64,000 nt of DNA from Paenimyroides tangerinum. Its GTDB lineage: Bacteria; Bacteroidota; Bacteroidia; Flavobacteriales; Flavobacteriaceae. Where the stretch lies: NCBI RefSeq assembly GCF_003865405.1, contig NZ_RQVQ01000003.1:62001-126000 (forward strand), in the 5' to 3' direction. Of the stretch, positions 53,446 through 61,840 are shown one piece after another; the first letter of the stretch is position 1, and every line of letters starts with the position of its first letter. The notes under the pieces were generated by a model. That model did no database searches, was not told the DNA's origin, and worked only from the letters and a program-made list of their open reading frames with translations. Both the position numbers and the translations under genes were made by a program.

Positions 53446-54048
53446 ATGACTGATAAAATTTCCGAAGATTTAGCACACATTCGTTCTATGATGGAACGTT
53501 CCTCTCGATTTGTTTCGTTAAGTGGTTTGTCTGGTATTGGAGCAGGAGCAACAGGAGTTGTAGGTGCATATTTCGCTCATCGAATAATTGAAAAATCGGG
53601 TAGTGTGGTTAATGGTTATTACAATCATCAAACGGTTTTTGATTTAGTAGTTTTAGCTTTAATAACTTTAATTGTTGCTTTGTTTTTTGGTTCTTTTTTT
53701 ACAATCAGAAAAAGTAAAAAATTAGGATTACCTGTTTGGACTTCCACAACAAAAAAAACAATGATTCAACTTTCAATTCCTTTGTTAGTTGGTGGTGTGT
53801 TTTGTTTGGCTTTAATTAAGTATGAACTTTTCGGTTTGATTGCTGGAACAACTTTGATATTTTATGGGCTTGCACTTTTAAATGCTGAAAAATACGTATT
53901 TTCTGATATCAAATATTTAGGATTGTTAGAAATTATTTTAGGTTGTATTGCTCTTTTTTGGATTGGAAAAGGATTACTTTTTTGGACTATCGGATTTGGT
54001 TTTTTACATATTATTTACGGTGTCATTTTGTACAGAAAATACAAATAA
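53446..54048 (+). CDS. Polytopic membrane protein, partner of a winged-helix regulator
   Basis: 200 residues. A 30-residue cytoplasmic-looking N-terminus (EDLAHIRSMMERSSRFVSL) is followed by about six membrane helices. No named function. The same sort of protein is commonly encoded together with a short winged-helix regulator in Bacteroidota. Its stop codon overlaps the regulator's start (TAATG), so the two are translationally coupled, and the promoter carries the 17-bp dyad. Confidence 0.75.
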   Translation: MTDKISEDLAHIRSMMERSSRFVSLSGLSGIGAGATGVVGAYFAHRIIEKSGSVVNGYYNHQTVFDLVVLALITLIVALFFGSFFTIRKSKKLGLPVWTSTTKKTMIQLSIPLLVGGVFCLALIKYELFGLIAGTTLIFYGLALLNAEKYVFSDIKYLGLLEIILGCIALFWIGKGLLFWTIGFGFLHIIYGVILYRKYK

Positions 54049-54338
54049 TGAGTATAATTAGCGGATTAAATAAAGAGTTTGAAAGTCGTGTTCGACTTGG
54101 AATGATGTCGGTTTTGATGGTAAACGAATGGGTTGATTTTACAGAAATGAAAAACCTGCTTCAAGTTACTGATGGAAATTTGGCAAGCCATTCTGCTGCA
54201 CTAGAAAAGAATCAATATATAGAAGTAAAAAAAGAATTTGTAGGTAAAAAGCCGAGAACTTCTTATAAAATATCAGAGTTAGGTAAACGTGCATTTCAAG
54301 AGCATTTGAATTTTCTTGAAAAAATGATGAGGCAATAA
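54048..54338 (+). CDS. Small winged-helix transcriptional regulator
   Basis: 96 residues from the ATG at 54048. A longer reading from 53943 lies inside the preceding gene and is rejected. It is a stand-alone winged helix: LNKEFESRVRLGMMSVLMVN, FTEMKNLLQVTDGNLASHSAALEKNQYIEV (recognition helix) and the wing FVGKKPRTSYKISELGKRAF. This is the MarR/ArsR-like HTH_27 type with no sensor domain. The membrane protein upstream may be its signal receiver. The dyad ACTTTG-N5-CAAAGT at its own operon promoter and at the next gene is its probable target. Confidence 0.88.
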   Translation: MSIISGLNKEFESRVRLGMMSVLMVNEWVDFTEMKNLLQVTDGNLASHSAALEKNQYIEVKKEFVGKKPRTSYKISELGKRAFQEHLNFLEKMMRQ

Positions 54339-54378
54339 TTGTCTTATTTTTTTACTCTTTAACTTTGAAACACAAAGT
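54339..54378 (+). promoter_or_regulatory. Promoter with 17-bp dyad operator, copy 2
   Basis: TTG (54339-54341), 18-base spacer, -7 box TAACTTTG (54360-54367), and the dyad ACTTTG-AAACA-CAAAGT (54362-54378) laid over the -7 box exactly as in copy 1. The start codon of the next gene is at 54397. Confidence 0.78.
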
Positions 54379-54396
54379 ACTTTTAAATAAATAATT

Positions 54397-55776
54397 ATGA
54401 AAAAACATCTATTAATTTTTTTGAGCACCTTAGTTTTTGTAGTGCTTTTTTACAATCAAGATTTAGGATTAAACTTGTCCATTTTTGCCATCTTTTTGAT
54501 GCTATTTAATTTTATTCAAAAACCCGATTTAGTAAAAGATAAGCGAGCGTTGCTTTTGGCTTCGGCAGTTTTACTGTGTTCAATATCAAATGCTTGGTTA
54601 ATTAGTTTTACTACCTTTTTGGCTGTAATGGTTACTTCTTTTGTTTTTCGATTATATTGCGAAAACCAAAAACTAAGATTAATCACGCAAGCAATTGTAT
54701 TTGTTTCGAATTTGTTTGCGGCGGTAGTGCAGTTTTTTCAATTCAATACGTGGTTAGAAACTAAAAAATCAGATAAAGAAAAACTGTTTGTAAAAATATT
54801 CTCGTACGTACTTTTACCATTTTTAATTTTAGGGATTTTCTTCGCATTGTACGTTTCTACCAGTGATACATTGTTAGCTTGGTTTAAACGTTTTGAATTG
54901 GATATTAATTTCTATATTATTTTCGTGATGATGTTTGGTTTTTATATTTCATTTGTGTTTTGGAATGCCAAAATATATGAAGTTTTTGAAACCTTAAATC
55001 ATTCATTAAAATTAAATTTTTCTAAAGAATCAAAAGAAAGCCAAAAAACAACGTTTGATTTTCTTCCTATTGAATTTGAAATGCGAAGCGGAATCATCAC
55101 TTTGGTTTGTCTGAATATGATGTTGTTGATATTTATCGTTGTGTTTAATATCGAGCATATTCAAAATCCGGCAATAAATTTGAGAGATTTTAGCAGTAGA
55201 ATTCACGAACAAATTTATTCGATTATCGGTTCAATCGTTTTGGCAATGTTGGTGATTTTGTTTTACTTTAAAGATACTTTAAACTTTATTCAAAATAATA
55301 AATACTTGGTTTTTGGTGCAAAATGCTGGGTGATTTTAAATGCAGTTTTGGTTGTTTCTGCTGTTTATCAAAATACGATTTATATAACCAATCTTGGATT
55401 AACTTATAAGCGATTGGGAGTTTATATGTTTTTGATTCTTTGTTTTTATGGACTACATTTTACTTTTAAGAAAATCAAAAATAAAAAAACTAATTTTTAC
55501 CTAATTGATAAAATGACTTGGGGATTTTTCTACACATTGGTATTTTGTTCGCTTATTAATTGGGCAAATTTCATAACTTATTATAATCTATCATTTGATG
55601 AAACTAACGTTGAATATTTAGAATATAATTTTGAAGGAAATGAAAAACGTTTATTTGATTATTATAAAACTAATGATTTGGAAATTCCTCAATATTTACT
55701 AGATCGTGTAAATAGACAAAAAGAAAAATCATTTTTATCTTCTCAATTATATTATAAAACCATTGATTTGAATTGA
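54397..55776 (+). CDS. DUF4173/DUF4153-like integral membrane protein
   Basis: 459 residues with about eleven or twelve membrane helices. The segments FRLYCENQKLRLITQAIVF, FVSTSDTLLAWF-like (residues ALYVSTSDTLLAWFKRF) and GLTYKRLGVYMFLILCFYG agree with the DUF4153/DUF4173 family, whose function is unknown. The hydrophilic C-terminal 60 residues (DETNVEYLEYNFEGNEKRLF) look periplasmic. It shares an operator with the winged-helix operon upstream, so it belongs to that small regulon. Confidence 0.7.
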   Translation: MKKHLLIFLSTLVFVVLFYNQDLGLNLSIFAIFLMLFNFIQKPDLVKDKRALLLASAVLLCSISNAWLISFTTFLAVMVTSFVFRLYCENQKLRLITQAIVFVSNLFAAVVQFFQFNTWLETKKSDKEKLFVKIFSYVLLPFLILGIFFALYVSTSDTLLAWFKRFELDINFYIIFVMMFGFYISFVFWNAKIYEVFETLNHSLKLNFSKESKESQKTTFDFLPIEFEMRSGIITLVCLNMMLLIFIVVFNIEHIQNPAINLRDFSSRIHEQIYSIIGSIVLAMLVILFYFKDTLNFIQNNKYLVFGAKCWVILNAVLVVSAVYQNTIYITNLGLTYKRLGVYMFLILCFYGLHFTFKKIKNKKTNFYLIDKMTWGFFYTLVFCSLINWANFITYYNLSFDETNVEYLEYNFEGNEKRLFDYYKTNDLEIPQYLLDRVNRQKEKSFLSSQLYYKTIDLN

Positions 55777-55779
55777 TAA

Positions 55780-55818
55780 AAAAATCCGAGCTAGGAAATT
55801 TTCTCAGCTCGGATTTTA
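55780..55818. terminator. Bidirectional terminator between convergent genes
   Basis: Stem AAAATCCGAGCT / AGCTCGGATTTT with a 13-base loop and A/T runs on both flanks. Confidence 0.92.
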
Positions 55819-55821
55819 ATT

Positions 55822-56721
55822 TTATTTTCTAGGAGTTCTACGTTCGTTTCTTAAAGGACGTTCATTTTCTGAACTTTTTCTTTCATTTCGAATTGGACGT
55901 TCTGTTCGATTTTCATTTCTATCTCTATTCGCAGATTTATCACGAGTAGGAGGTGGCGTAATTCTGTTTGCTCTTGATGGTGTTTTTGGTAAACTTGCTT
56001 CTTCTGTTTTAATTGAATCTCCAATTAAACGATTCAGTTCATCCATTTCTGCTTTTGTAATTTCTCTATAACTTCCAACCGGAACATCCAATGAAAGGTT
56101 GATAATTCGAACACGTTTTAGAGCAACAACTTCATAATCTAAATATTCGCACATTCTACGAATTTGTCTGTTTAAACCTTGAGTTAAGTAAATTCTAAAT
56201 ACAGTTCTACTAATTTTTTCAACTCTACATTTTTTTGTAATCGTATCTAAAATCGGAATTCCGCTACCCATTCTAGTTATAAAACGGTCGGTAATTGGTC
56301 GGTCAACCGTAACAATATATTCTTTTTCGTGATTGTTTCTTGCACGAAGTATTTTATTTACTATGTCACCGTCATTGGTCATCATTATCAAACCTTCCGA
56401 ATCTTTATCTAATCTTCCGACAGGAAAAATTCGTTTTGGATAATTGATGTAATCTACAATGTTATTACGAACATCTTGATTTGTGGTGCATTCAATTCCC
56501 ACAGGTTTATTAAAAGCCAAGTAAATAGGCTGGTCAAGATTGGCAGCGATTGATTTTCCGTCAACACAAACTTCGTCAGTTGGTGCAACTTTGGTTCCCA
56601 TTTCCGGAACAATTCCGTTTATGGTAACTCTTCCATCTTCAATCAATTTATCTGCCTCACGACGCGAGCAAAAGCCGGCTTCTGATAAAAATTTGTTTAA
56701 TCTTGTTAATTGTTCTTCCAT
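55822..56721 (-). CDS. rluF: 23S rRNA pseudouridine synthase, RluF-like
   Basis: 299 residues. N-terminal S4 RNA-binding domain (TRLNKFLSEAGFCSRREADKLI), then the RsuA/RluB/E/F catalytic domain with the Asp-containing VGRLDKDSEGLIMMTNDG, KEYIVTVDRPI and GLNRQIRRMCEYLDYEVVAL. That last block favours RluF (U2604) over RluB. A basic, low-complexity tail of about 55 residues follows (repeats of RNERR and NERPLRNER), probably an added RNA-binding extension. Confidence 0.88.
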   Translation of the reverse strand: MEEQLTRLNKFLSEAGFCSRREADKLIEDGRVTINGIVPEMGTKVAPTDEVCVDGKSIAANLDQPIYLAFNKPVGIECTTNQDVRNNIVDYINYPKRIFPVGRLDKDSEGLIMMTNDGDIVNKILRARNNHEKEYIVTVDRPITDRFITRMGSGIPILDTITKKCRVEKISRTVFRIYLTQGLNRQIRRMCEYLDYEVVALKRVRIINLSLDVPVGSYREITKAEMDELNRLIGDSIKTEEASLPKTPSRANRITPPPTRDKSANRDRNENRTERPIRNERKSSENERPLRNERRTPRK

Positions 56722-56748
56722 TGTGCAAAATTACAATTTTTATGTGGA

Positions 56749-57597
56749 TTATTCACTTTCTAGAAAAGAAACCGCTTGTTTATAAACCTGATTATGAAAC
56801 ATACTGTGACCCAATTTTTCTGTGCTAATGAATTTTACTCTCGGATTCTTATTTACAATCTGAACGGCATCGTTATACGGAACAATCGAATCATCTTTAT
56901 CGTGAATGATTAATAAAGGTTGATTGATTTTTTCGATGAAATTCTCTGAATTAAAATATGTTGTATCGATATCGAATTTCTTAACAAATATATTAAGGTA
57001 CGAACGATATGTTCTGTTGTTTAAAGAAAGTAAACTTTTATAATTTCGAGTTATTCTATGAAATAAATTTGGACTTCCTAAACCGATGATTTTCTTCACA
57101 AACGGAAATTGATATTTCGATTGCGCATAAAACATGGTCATTCCACCAAGTGAATGTCCGATTAAATAAGTTGGTTTATATTTTTGACACACTTCGTTGA
57201 TAAACTCCGCATACAAAACTGCATTAAATTCTTTTCCCGAACTCATTCCTTGTCCAGGTGCGTCTAAACTAACAATATTATATTTTTTCTTTTTCAAATA
57301 TTGAATCATTCCTTGCCAACGATTTGAATTACTTTCCCAACCGTGCATCAATAAAACTGTTTCTTTACCGCCTTCCCATTCATAAGTTTGAATTTGATGC
57401 TCATTATATATAATGATTTCTCGATTCGCGTTTTTTAGAAAATCAGAATATGCATTAAGTTTGCCATCTCTCGGATTCGAAAAAAGATTATAAGCAATAT
57501 GACCTGCCTTTTCGGGATTAAATAAAGAAATTCCGTTTACAACCAATCCGAATGATTTGGTCATTAACCAATATTTTATGTTCGAAAGTTTATTCAT
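56749..57597 (-). CDS. Alpha/beta-hydrolase fold protein
   Basis: 282 residues. Oxyanion loop LMHGWESNSNRWQGM, nucleophile elbow GHSLGG (Ser149), acid loop LLIIHDKDDSIVPY and catalytic His in EKLGHSMFHN. Family members include esterases, lipases and thioesterases; the substrate is unknown. There is no clear signal peptide, although the N-terminus (LMTKSFGLVVNGISLF) is mildly hydrophobic. It is followed on the minus strand by rluF with a 27-base gap. Confidence 0.88.
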   Translation of the reverse strand: MNKLSNIKYWLMTKSFGLVVNGISLFNPEKAGHIAYNLFSNPRDGKLNAYSDFLKNANREIIIYNEHQIQTYEWEGGKETVLLMHGWESNSNRWQGMIQYLKKKKYNIVSLDAPGQGMSSGKEFNAVLYAEFINEVCQKYKPTYLIGHSLGGMTMFYAQSKYQFPFVKKIIGLGSPNLFHRITRNYKSLLSLNNRTYRSYLNIFVKKFDIDTTYFNSENFIEKINQPLLIIHDKDDSIVPYNDAVQIVNKNPRVKFISTEKLGHSMFHNQVYKQAVSFLESE

Positions 57598-57869
57598 CTG
57601 ATTTCTTTTGTTGAGTAAAGTTAATTTTAAGTTGTTTAAAACTTAGCAATTTTTATACCTAAATTTCAATTGTCTTGTTGAAGTTTCAAAATAAATTTCA
57701 AAAAAACTCATTTCAATATAATAAATCATTTTAATATTTCGTTTAGTATTGACTAATGTGTAATGATATTGGTTAAAAAATGTTAAAAATCAAGCGAACA
57801 AAGATACGTTTTGAATAGCTTTTTGTTTTCAATATGAATTTTTACATTATTGATAAAATGTAAATTTAT

Positions 57870-57899
57870 CAATTAATTGTTTTGTGTTTCAATTAATTG
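57870..57899. repeat. Paired 10-bp palindromes CAATTAATTG
   Basis: Two identical palindromes at 57870-57879 and 57890-57899, 20 bases centre to centre, i.e. about two helical turns. As each is self-complementary they can also form one hairpin. Operator-like but unassigned. Confidence 0.55.
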
Positions 57900-58391
57900 G
57901 TTATCTTAGAGTTATGGTTTTTTTTACTTTTTTTTGAAAGGATAAATTTTGCGAAAATGTTAGTTTTGATTCGTTGTTTTTAGTGAATTTATTAAGGAAT
58001 ATTTATTTTATTTAAAAAACTAAAGGTTTGTTAACTCTAAGTTTGATAAAATAATTTTTCGTAATTTTGAAACATTCTAAAGAAGTATTGTTGTATTTCA
58101 TTAATTTGGTTTGAATTTTCAAAAAATGACAAAAAGTTTTAGTTAGTTTATTTTACAATTTGTCCTTTTGGTATTTCATTTTTCTTAAAAATAGTTTGAT
58201 TAAATAATTGTAAATAAATCGAATGTATTACACAAGTGTGTTTTTGTTTCGTTATTGATAATTAAGTACTTATATCAATGAGAATATTCATGTGAATTAA
58301 GCGAATGTAAAAAAAAGATTGAGAATAAGTTAATAATGTTAAATGCGGTAGTGAAATTGTAATTTTTATTTTTTTATTTCATCTAAAAAAC

Positions 58392-58399
58392 TAAATTTG
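58392..58399 (+). promoter_or_regulatory. -7 box TAAATTTG upstream of the exbB-like gene
   Basis: Exact -7 match 85 bases before the start codon, followed by GC-bearing sequence typical of a start site. No TTG at the usual -33 distance. It would give a roughly 80-nt leader. Confidence 0.5.
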
Positions 58400-58484
58400 C
58401 GTTCTCCTGATTAAAACATAACAACAAACAAACAGGAAAAAAATTGAATAATAATAATTGAGTAAACATTAAATTTTAAAAAAG

Positions 58485-59312
58485 ATGACAAATTTATCAA
58501 ATGAATCTGTTGAAAAACAAGGGTCAAGTTCAGGATTGTCTAATATTTTTGCAGCTATCGCTGTTTTAATATGTTTAGGTTTTGGATATATTATCTGGGC
58601 TTTCGTATTAGGAGCTGGAAGTAACTTCGTAGGCGGAGACAATCAAGCAGATCCAATTCCAGGAAGTTTAATGGGAATGATGTACAAAGGAGGTTACGTA
58701 ATTGCAGTGTTAATTGGATTATTAACTACAACAGTAGTTTTCGGTATCGAAAGATTTATCGTGATTACTAAAGCTGGTGGAAGTGGAGATAACAAAACTT
58801 TCGTAGGGAAAATTCAAACTTTAGTTTCAGCTAATCAAATTAACGAAGCAATTGAGTTATGTGATACACAAAAAGGTTCTGTAGCAAATGTTGTTAAATC
58901 TGCATTAGTTAAATTCAAAGAAGTTAAAGCTGAAGGATTTGACGCTGATAAAGCAACAGAAACAATTCAAAAAGAGATTGAAGAGGCTACAGTTTTAGAG
59001 ATGCCGATGTTAGAAAAAAATATGATTGTATTAGCAACATTAGTTTCTACAGGTACATTAATCGGTTTATTAGGTACAGTAACAGGTATGATTAAAGCAT
59101 TCTCTGCTTTATCAACTTCTGGTTCTCCTGATTCTTCTGCATTAGCAACAGGTATTTCTGAAGCCTTAATGAATACAGCTACAGGTATTGGTACTTCAAC
59201 TTTAGCTATTATTTTCTATAATGCCTTTACAACTAAAATTGATAAATTAACTCATTTCATTGACGAAGCTGGATTTGCAATTACGCAATCTTACAGAAGA
59301 AACAATCGTTAA
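58485..59312 (+). CDS. exbB: MotA/TolQ/ExbB proton channel protein
   Basis: 275 residues. One N-terminal helix (about 20-43, IFAAIAVLICLGFGYIIWAF), then a second hydrophobic segment (about 68-90) and a cytoplasmic domain (FVGKIQTLVSANQINEAIELC). Two C-terminal helices carry the family blocks LATLVSTGTLIGLLGTVTGM and ISEALMNTATGIGTSTLAI. With ExbD it forms the proton channel that energises TonB. First gene of the exbB-exbD-exbD-tonB operon. Confidence 0.95.
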   Translation: MTNLSNESVEKQGSSSGLSNIFAAIAVLICLGFGYIIWAFVLGAGSNFVGGDNQADPIPGSLMGMMYKGGYVIAVLIGLLTTTVVFGIERFIVITKAGGSGDNKTFVGKIQTLVSANQINEAIELCDTQKGSVANVVKSALVKFKEVKAEGFDADKATETIQKEIEEATVLEMPMLEKNMIVLATLVSTGTLIGLLGTVTGMIKAFSALSTSGSPDSSALATGISEALMNTATGIGTSTLAIIFYNAFTTKIDKLTHFIDEAGFAITQSYRRNNR

Positions 59313-59361
59313 TTAGTAGTTTAATCAATCCAATAGTTAATATTGGTTAAAAGTAAAGAAT

Positions 59362-59976
59362 ATGGCAAAAATGAAAAAATCAAGTACAAGAATTGATATG
59401 ACCGCTATGTGTGATGTATCTTTCTTGTTGCTAACATTCTTTGTTTTAACATCAACAGCTAAAACTCCAGAAGTTCACCCTGTTGACCTTCCTAATTCTA
59501 CTAAAGAAACAAAAATCCCATCTTCTGATATCGTTACTTTAACTGTAGATGAAGATAAAGTTTACTTCGGTTTGTCTGGTAAAGATGATAAAGTTGATGT
59601 ACTTGAGAGAATGGGAAAAGAATATAATATAGAGTTTACAAAAGAGGAAATTAATAAATTTACTACAATGGAAAACTTTGGTGTTGATATTAGAGAGTTA
59701 AAACAATTGTTAGCTAAACCAGTTGGCGAATTAATGAAACCAGAGAATCATACAAAAGGAATTCCTTTTCAAGATTCTTTAAATAATCAACTTTCTGCAT
59801 GGGTAAAGCATTCTAGAGAATCTACTTGGGCAAGAAAACAAGATTTCGTTAAAGTTGCTATTAAAGGAGATGCTGAAGAAAAATTCGGTACAGTGAATAA
59901 AGTGATTCAAATTTTGCAAGAACAAAGACAGAATCGTTTTTACTTAGTTACTGGTTTAAGAGATTCAGACTTCTAA
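59362..59976 (+). CDS. exbD: ExbD/TolR biopolymer transport protein, first copy
   Basis: 204 residues. A single N-terminal helix has the functional Asp in SSTRIDMTAMCDVSFLLLTF, the ExbD D-x-x-F-x-L-x-x-x-F block, followed by a periplasmic domain. It is longer than classical ExbD (about 140): an insert (about 85-155, with LLAKPVGELMKPENHTKG) lies before the closing TVNKVIQILQEQRQNRFYLVTG. The proton-carrying Asp is at about residue 18. Confidence 0.92.
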   Translation: MAKMKKSSTRIDMTAMCDVSFLLLTFFVLTSTAKTPEVHPVDLPNSTKETKIPSSDIVTLTVDEDKVYFGLSGKDDKVDVLERMGKEYNIEFTKEEINKFTTMENFGVDIRELKQLLAKPVGELMKPENHTKGIPFQDSLNNQLSAWVKHSRESTWARKQDFVKVAIKGDAEEKFGTVNKVIQILQEQRQNRFYLVTGLRDSDF

Positions 59977-59996
59977 TTAAATAAAAAAAATAAGAA

Positions 59997-60539
59997 ATGG
60001 CAGAATTAAATACGGACGGCGGCGGCGGAAAAGGCGGTAAAAAAGTAAGAAGTAAAAAACAAAATGCTGGAGTAGATTTAACTGCGATGGTGGATTTAGC
60101 TTTCTTATTAATTACCTTCTTTATGCTTACCACATCTTTGTCAAAACCTCAATCAATGGAATTGACGATGCCTGATAAAACAAAAGTAGATCCGATTGAT
60201 AAAATTCCTGCAAAGGAATCTAAAACGATGACTATTTTGATTGGGAAGGATAATTCTTTGAAATATTACATGGGAATGTTTGATGATCCTTATCAAGGAA
60301 TCGGACCAACAGATTCAACTTATGGAAAAGAAGGTGTTAGACAAGTGATTCTACAAAAGATGGCTAATTTAAAAGCTCAAGGTTTTGTAGATAAAGAAGG
60401 TTTGTTAGTTTTGATTAAATCAACAGATGAAGCAACTTATACTAATATGATAGATATTTTAGATGAAATGGCTATTACAGGAGTAAAGTTGTATGCAATC
60501 AATGATATGACTGACGCTGAAAAAGAAATTATGCAGTAA
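59997..60539 (+). CDS. exbD: ExbD/TolR biopolymer transport protein, second copy
   Basis: 180 residues. A Gly/Lys-rich cytoplasmic start (NTDGGGGKGGKKVRSKKQ) leads to the channel helix GVDLTAMVDLAFLLITFFML with the Asp at about residue 29, then a periplasmic domain ending AITGVKLYAINDMTD. Tandem ExbD copies are usual in Bacteroidota and suggest heteromeric ExbD in the motor. It lies 20 bases after copy 1 and 21 before tonB. Confidence 0.93.
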   Translation: MAELNTDGGGGKGGKKVRSKKQNAGVDLTAMVDLAFLLITFFMLTTSLSKPQSMELTMPDKTKVDPIDKIPAKESKTMTILIGKDNSLKYYMGMFDDPYQGIGPTDSTYGKEGVRQVILQKMANLKAQGFVDKEGLLVLIKSTDEATYTNMIDILDEMAITGVKLYAINDMTDAEKEIMQ

Positions 60540-60560
60540 TGCATTTAAAATTATAACGAT

Positions 60561-61433
60561 ATGGCAAATATGAACATTTTCGGTAAAGATTGGACTGATA
60601 TCGTATTTGAAGGACGTAACAAAGCCTACGGAGCTTATAAACTCCGTGAAGAAAGCACAAGAAATACTTTTTTAGCCTTATTATTTGGTATGGGTGTTAT
60701 TGGTTTAGGTTTTGCTAGTAAAACAATTTACGATGCCGTTTTTTCTAATTTCTCATCTAAAGATGCAGATACCGAACAGGTTGAAGTGGTTGATGTAATT
60801 CTTCCAGAATTACCTGACCCAGAGCCGCCTGTAGAGGAAATTAAAGAAGAATTACCTCCTCCTCCTGAAGCACCAGCTGATGCATCGAAATCTGTACAAG
60901 ATGAAAAGGCATTAACTGAAACGATCATTAAAAAAGATGAGGAAGTTAAGGAGCAAAAAATGGCTGCGCAAGAGGAGTTTAATGATAAAACTACTTCTGG
61001 GCGTGAAGAAAGTAAAGGTTCAACTGATGGTGACTTGAAAACTGATGGAAATCAAACAGGTAAAGCTGATAAAGGTTCTCAAGGTTCTGGTAAAGGAGAT
61101 AATTTTGCAGAAGATGATAATAAAATTCATAATCTTTTTCAGAATAAAGCAGAGCCAGTTGATGGGATGCAGAAGTTTTATAGTCAATTTATGAGAAAGT
61201 TTACTGCACCTGAAGTTGGTTCTAACGTTAATCAATTTAAAGTTGTATTAAAATTTGTTGTTGAAAAAGATGGTTCTTTTAGTTCAATTCAAATTGTTAA
61301 CGATCAATATGGTGCCGGTAAAGAAGCTATTAGAGTTTTAAAAACCATGCCAAAATGGAAGCCAGGAATGCAAAACGGAAAACCAGTACGTTCAAGTTTC
61401 AACTTACCAATTGTTGTTAAAGTATCTAATTAA
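60561..61433 (+). CDS. tonB: Energy transducer TonB
   Basis: 290 residues. A short cytoplasmic segment (WTDIVFEGRNKAYGAYKLRE) precedes one membrane helix (about 36-55). A Pro/Glu-rich linker (LPELPDPEPPVEEIKEEL, then PPPPEAPADA) and a Gln/Gly/Lys-rich spacer follow. The C-terminal TonB_C domain is at about 205-290: VNQFKVVLKFVVEKDGSFSS, AIRVLKTMPKWKPGMQNGKP, VRSSFNLPIVVKV. It transmits proton-motive energy to the receptors, of which two are encoded in this window. The stop overlaps the start of the next small gene. Confidence 0.95.
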   Translation: MANMNIFGKDWTDIVFEGRNKAYGAYKLREESTRNTFLALLFGMGVIGLGFASKTIYDAVFSNFSSKDADTEQVEVVDVILPELPDPEPPVEEIKEELPPPPEAPADASKSVQDEKALTETIIKKDEEVKEQKMAAQEEFNDKTTSGREESKGSTDGDLKTDGNQTGKADKGSQGSGKGDNFAEDDNKIHNLFQNKAEPVDGMQKFYSQFMRKFTAPEVGSNVNQFKVVLKFVVEKDGSFSSIQIVNDQYGAGKEAIRVLKTMPKWKPGMQNGKPVRSSFNLPIVVKVSN

Positions 61434-61660
61434 TGATTAAAAGATTTTTAAATACTTTTAAAGAAAAATCGCTTAATGAGCGATTTTTCTTTATTTTAGG
61501 AATTATTTTTTTATTCCTTTATTTTGTTTTGGGTTGTTTTTTTATTTTAGTAGAAGATTTGCCTTTTGATATCCCTTATTTAAACCGTGTTATTTTTGGT
61601 TTTATACTTATAATTTATAGTATGATTAGGTTTTTTAGAATAATTAAAAAAGAGCAATAG
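61433..61660 (+). CDS. Small two-helix membrane protein downstream of tonB
   Basis: 75 residues: a basic start (IKRFLNTFKEKSLNERF), two membrane helices (about 18-40 and 50-68) and a basic end (RFFRIIKKEQ). The start overlaps the tonB stop (TAATG), which favours translation as part of the operon. Unusually, codons 10-20 are a nearly perfect inverted repeat. The stop codon itself lies in a second hairpin, the operon terminator. Function unknown. Confidence 0.6.
   Translation: MIKRFLNTFKEKSLNERFFFILGIIFLFLYFVLGCFFILVEDLPFDIPYLNRVIFGFILIIYSMIRFFRIIKKEQ
61460..61492 (+). other. Strong hairpin inside the small membrane-protein gene
   Basis: AAAGAAAAATCGCT and AGCGATTTTTCTTT form a 14-bp perfect stem around the five-base loop TAATG. 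It ends in TTT and so looks like a Rho-independent terminator placed 26 bases after the tonB stop. It may terminate part of the tonB transcript or attenuate the small gene. Confidence 0.75.
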
Positions 61661-61672
61661 CTCTTTTTTTTT
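61645..61672 (+). terminator. Terminator of the exbB-tonB operon
   Basis: Stem AAAAAGAGC / GCTCTTTTT, loop AATA, and a T-run. The TAG stop of the small gene is within it. Confidence 0.85.
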
Positions 61673-61840
61673 GTTTTTAAAATAATTTTAATTACATTTT
61701 TTCTCTTTATTGATTTTTGAAGTATTGGTTCACTGATTATTTACATAATTCATCTATTTTATTAAATTTTAATTTATTTTTATTAGATTTATAAACTAAT
61801 AATTGTAAATTTCGCTTTTGGTTTATTTAGTTTAATCTTT

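Larger units (their letters stand above)
57598..58484. other. Long gene-free AT-rich stretch
   Basis: 887 bases with no convincing coding frame on either strand and no tRNA-like fold that I can see. It contains two copies of a 10-bp palindrome (57870 and 57890), several chance-level TAnnTTTG matches (57961, 58062), and at the right end the likely exbB promoter. It may hold a long leader, a small RNA or decayed sequence; I can support none of these. Confidence 0.6.

Noticed and set aside
57598..58484. A riboswitch or tmRNA/4.5S-type RNA in the long gene-free stretch
   Set aside because: I looked for strong stems, a tRNA-like domain and conserved riboswitch cores and saw none; the GC-poor sequence makes weak hairpins common.
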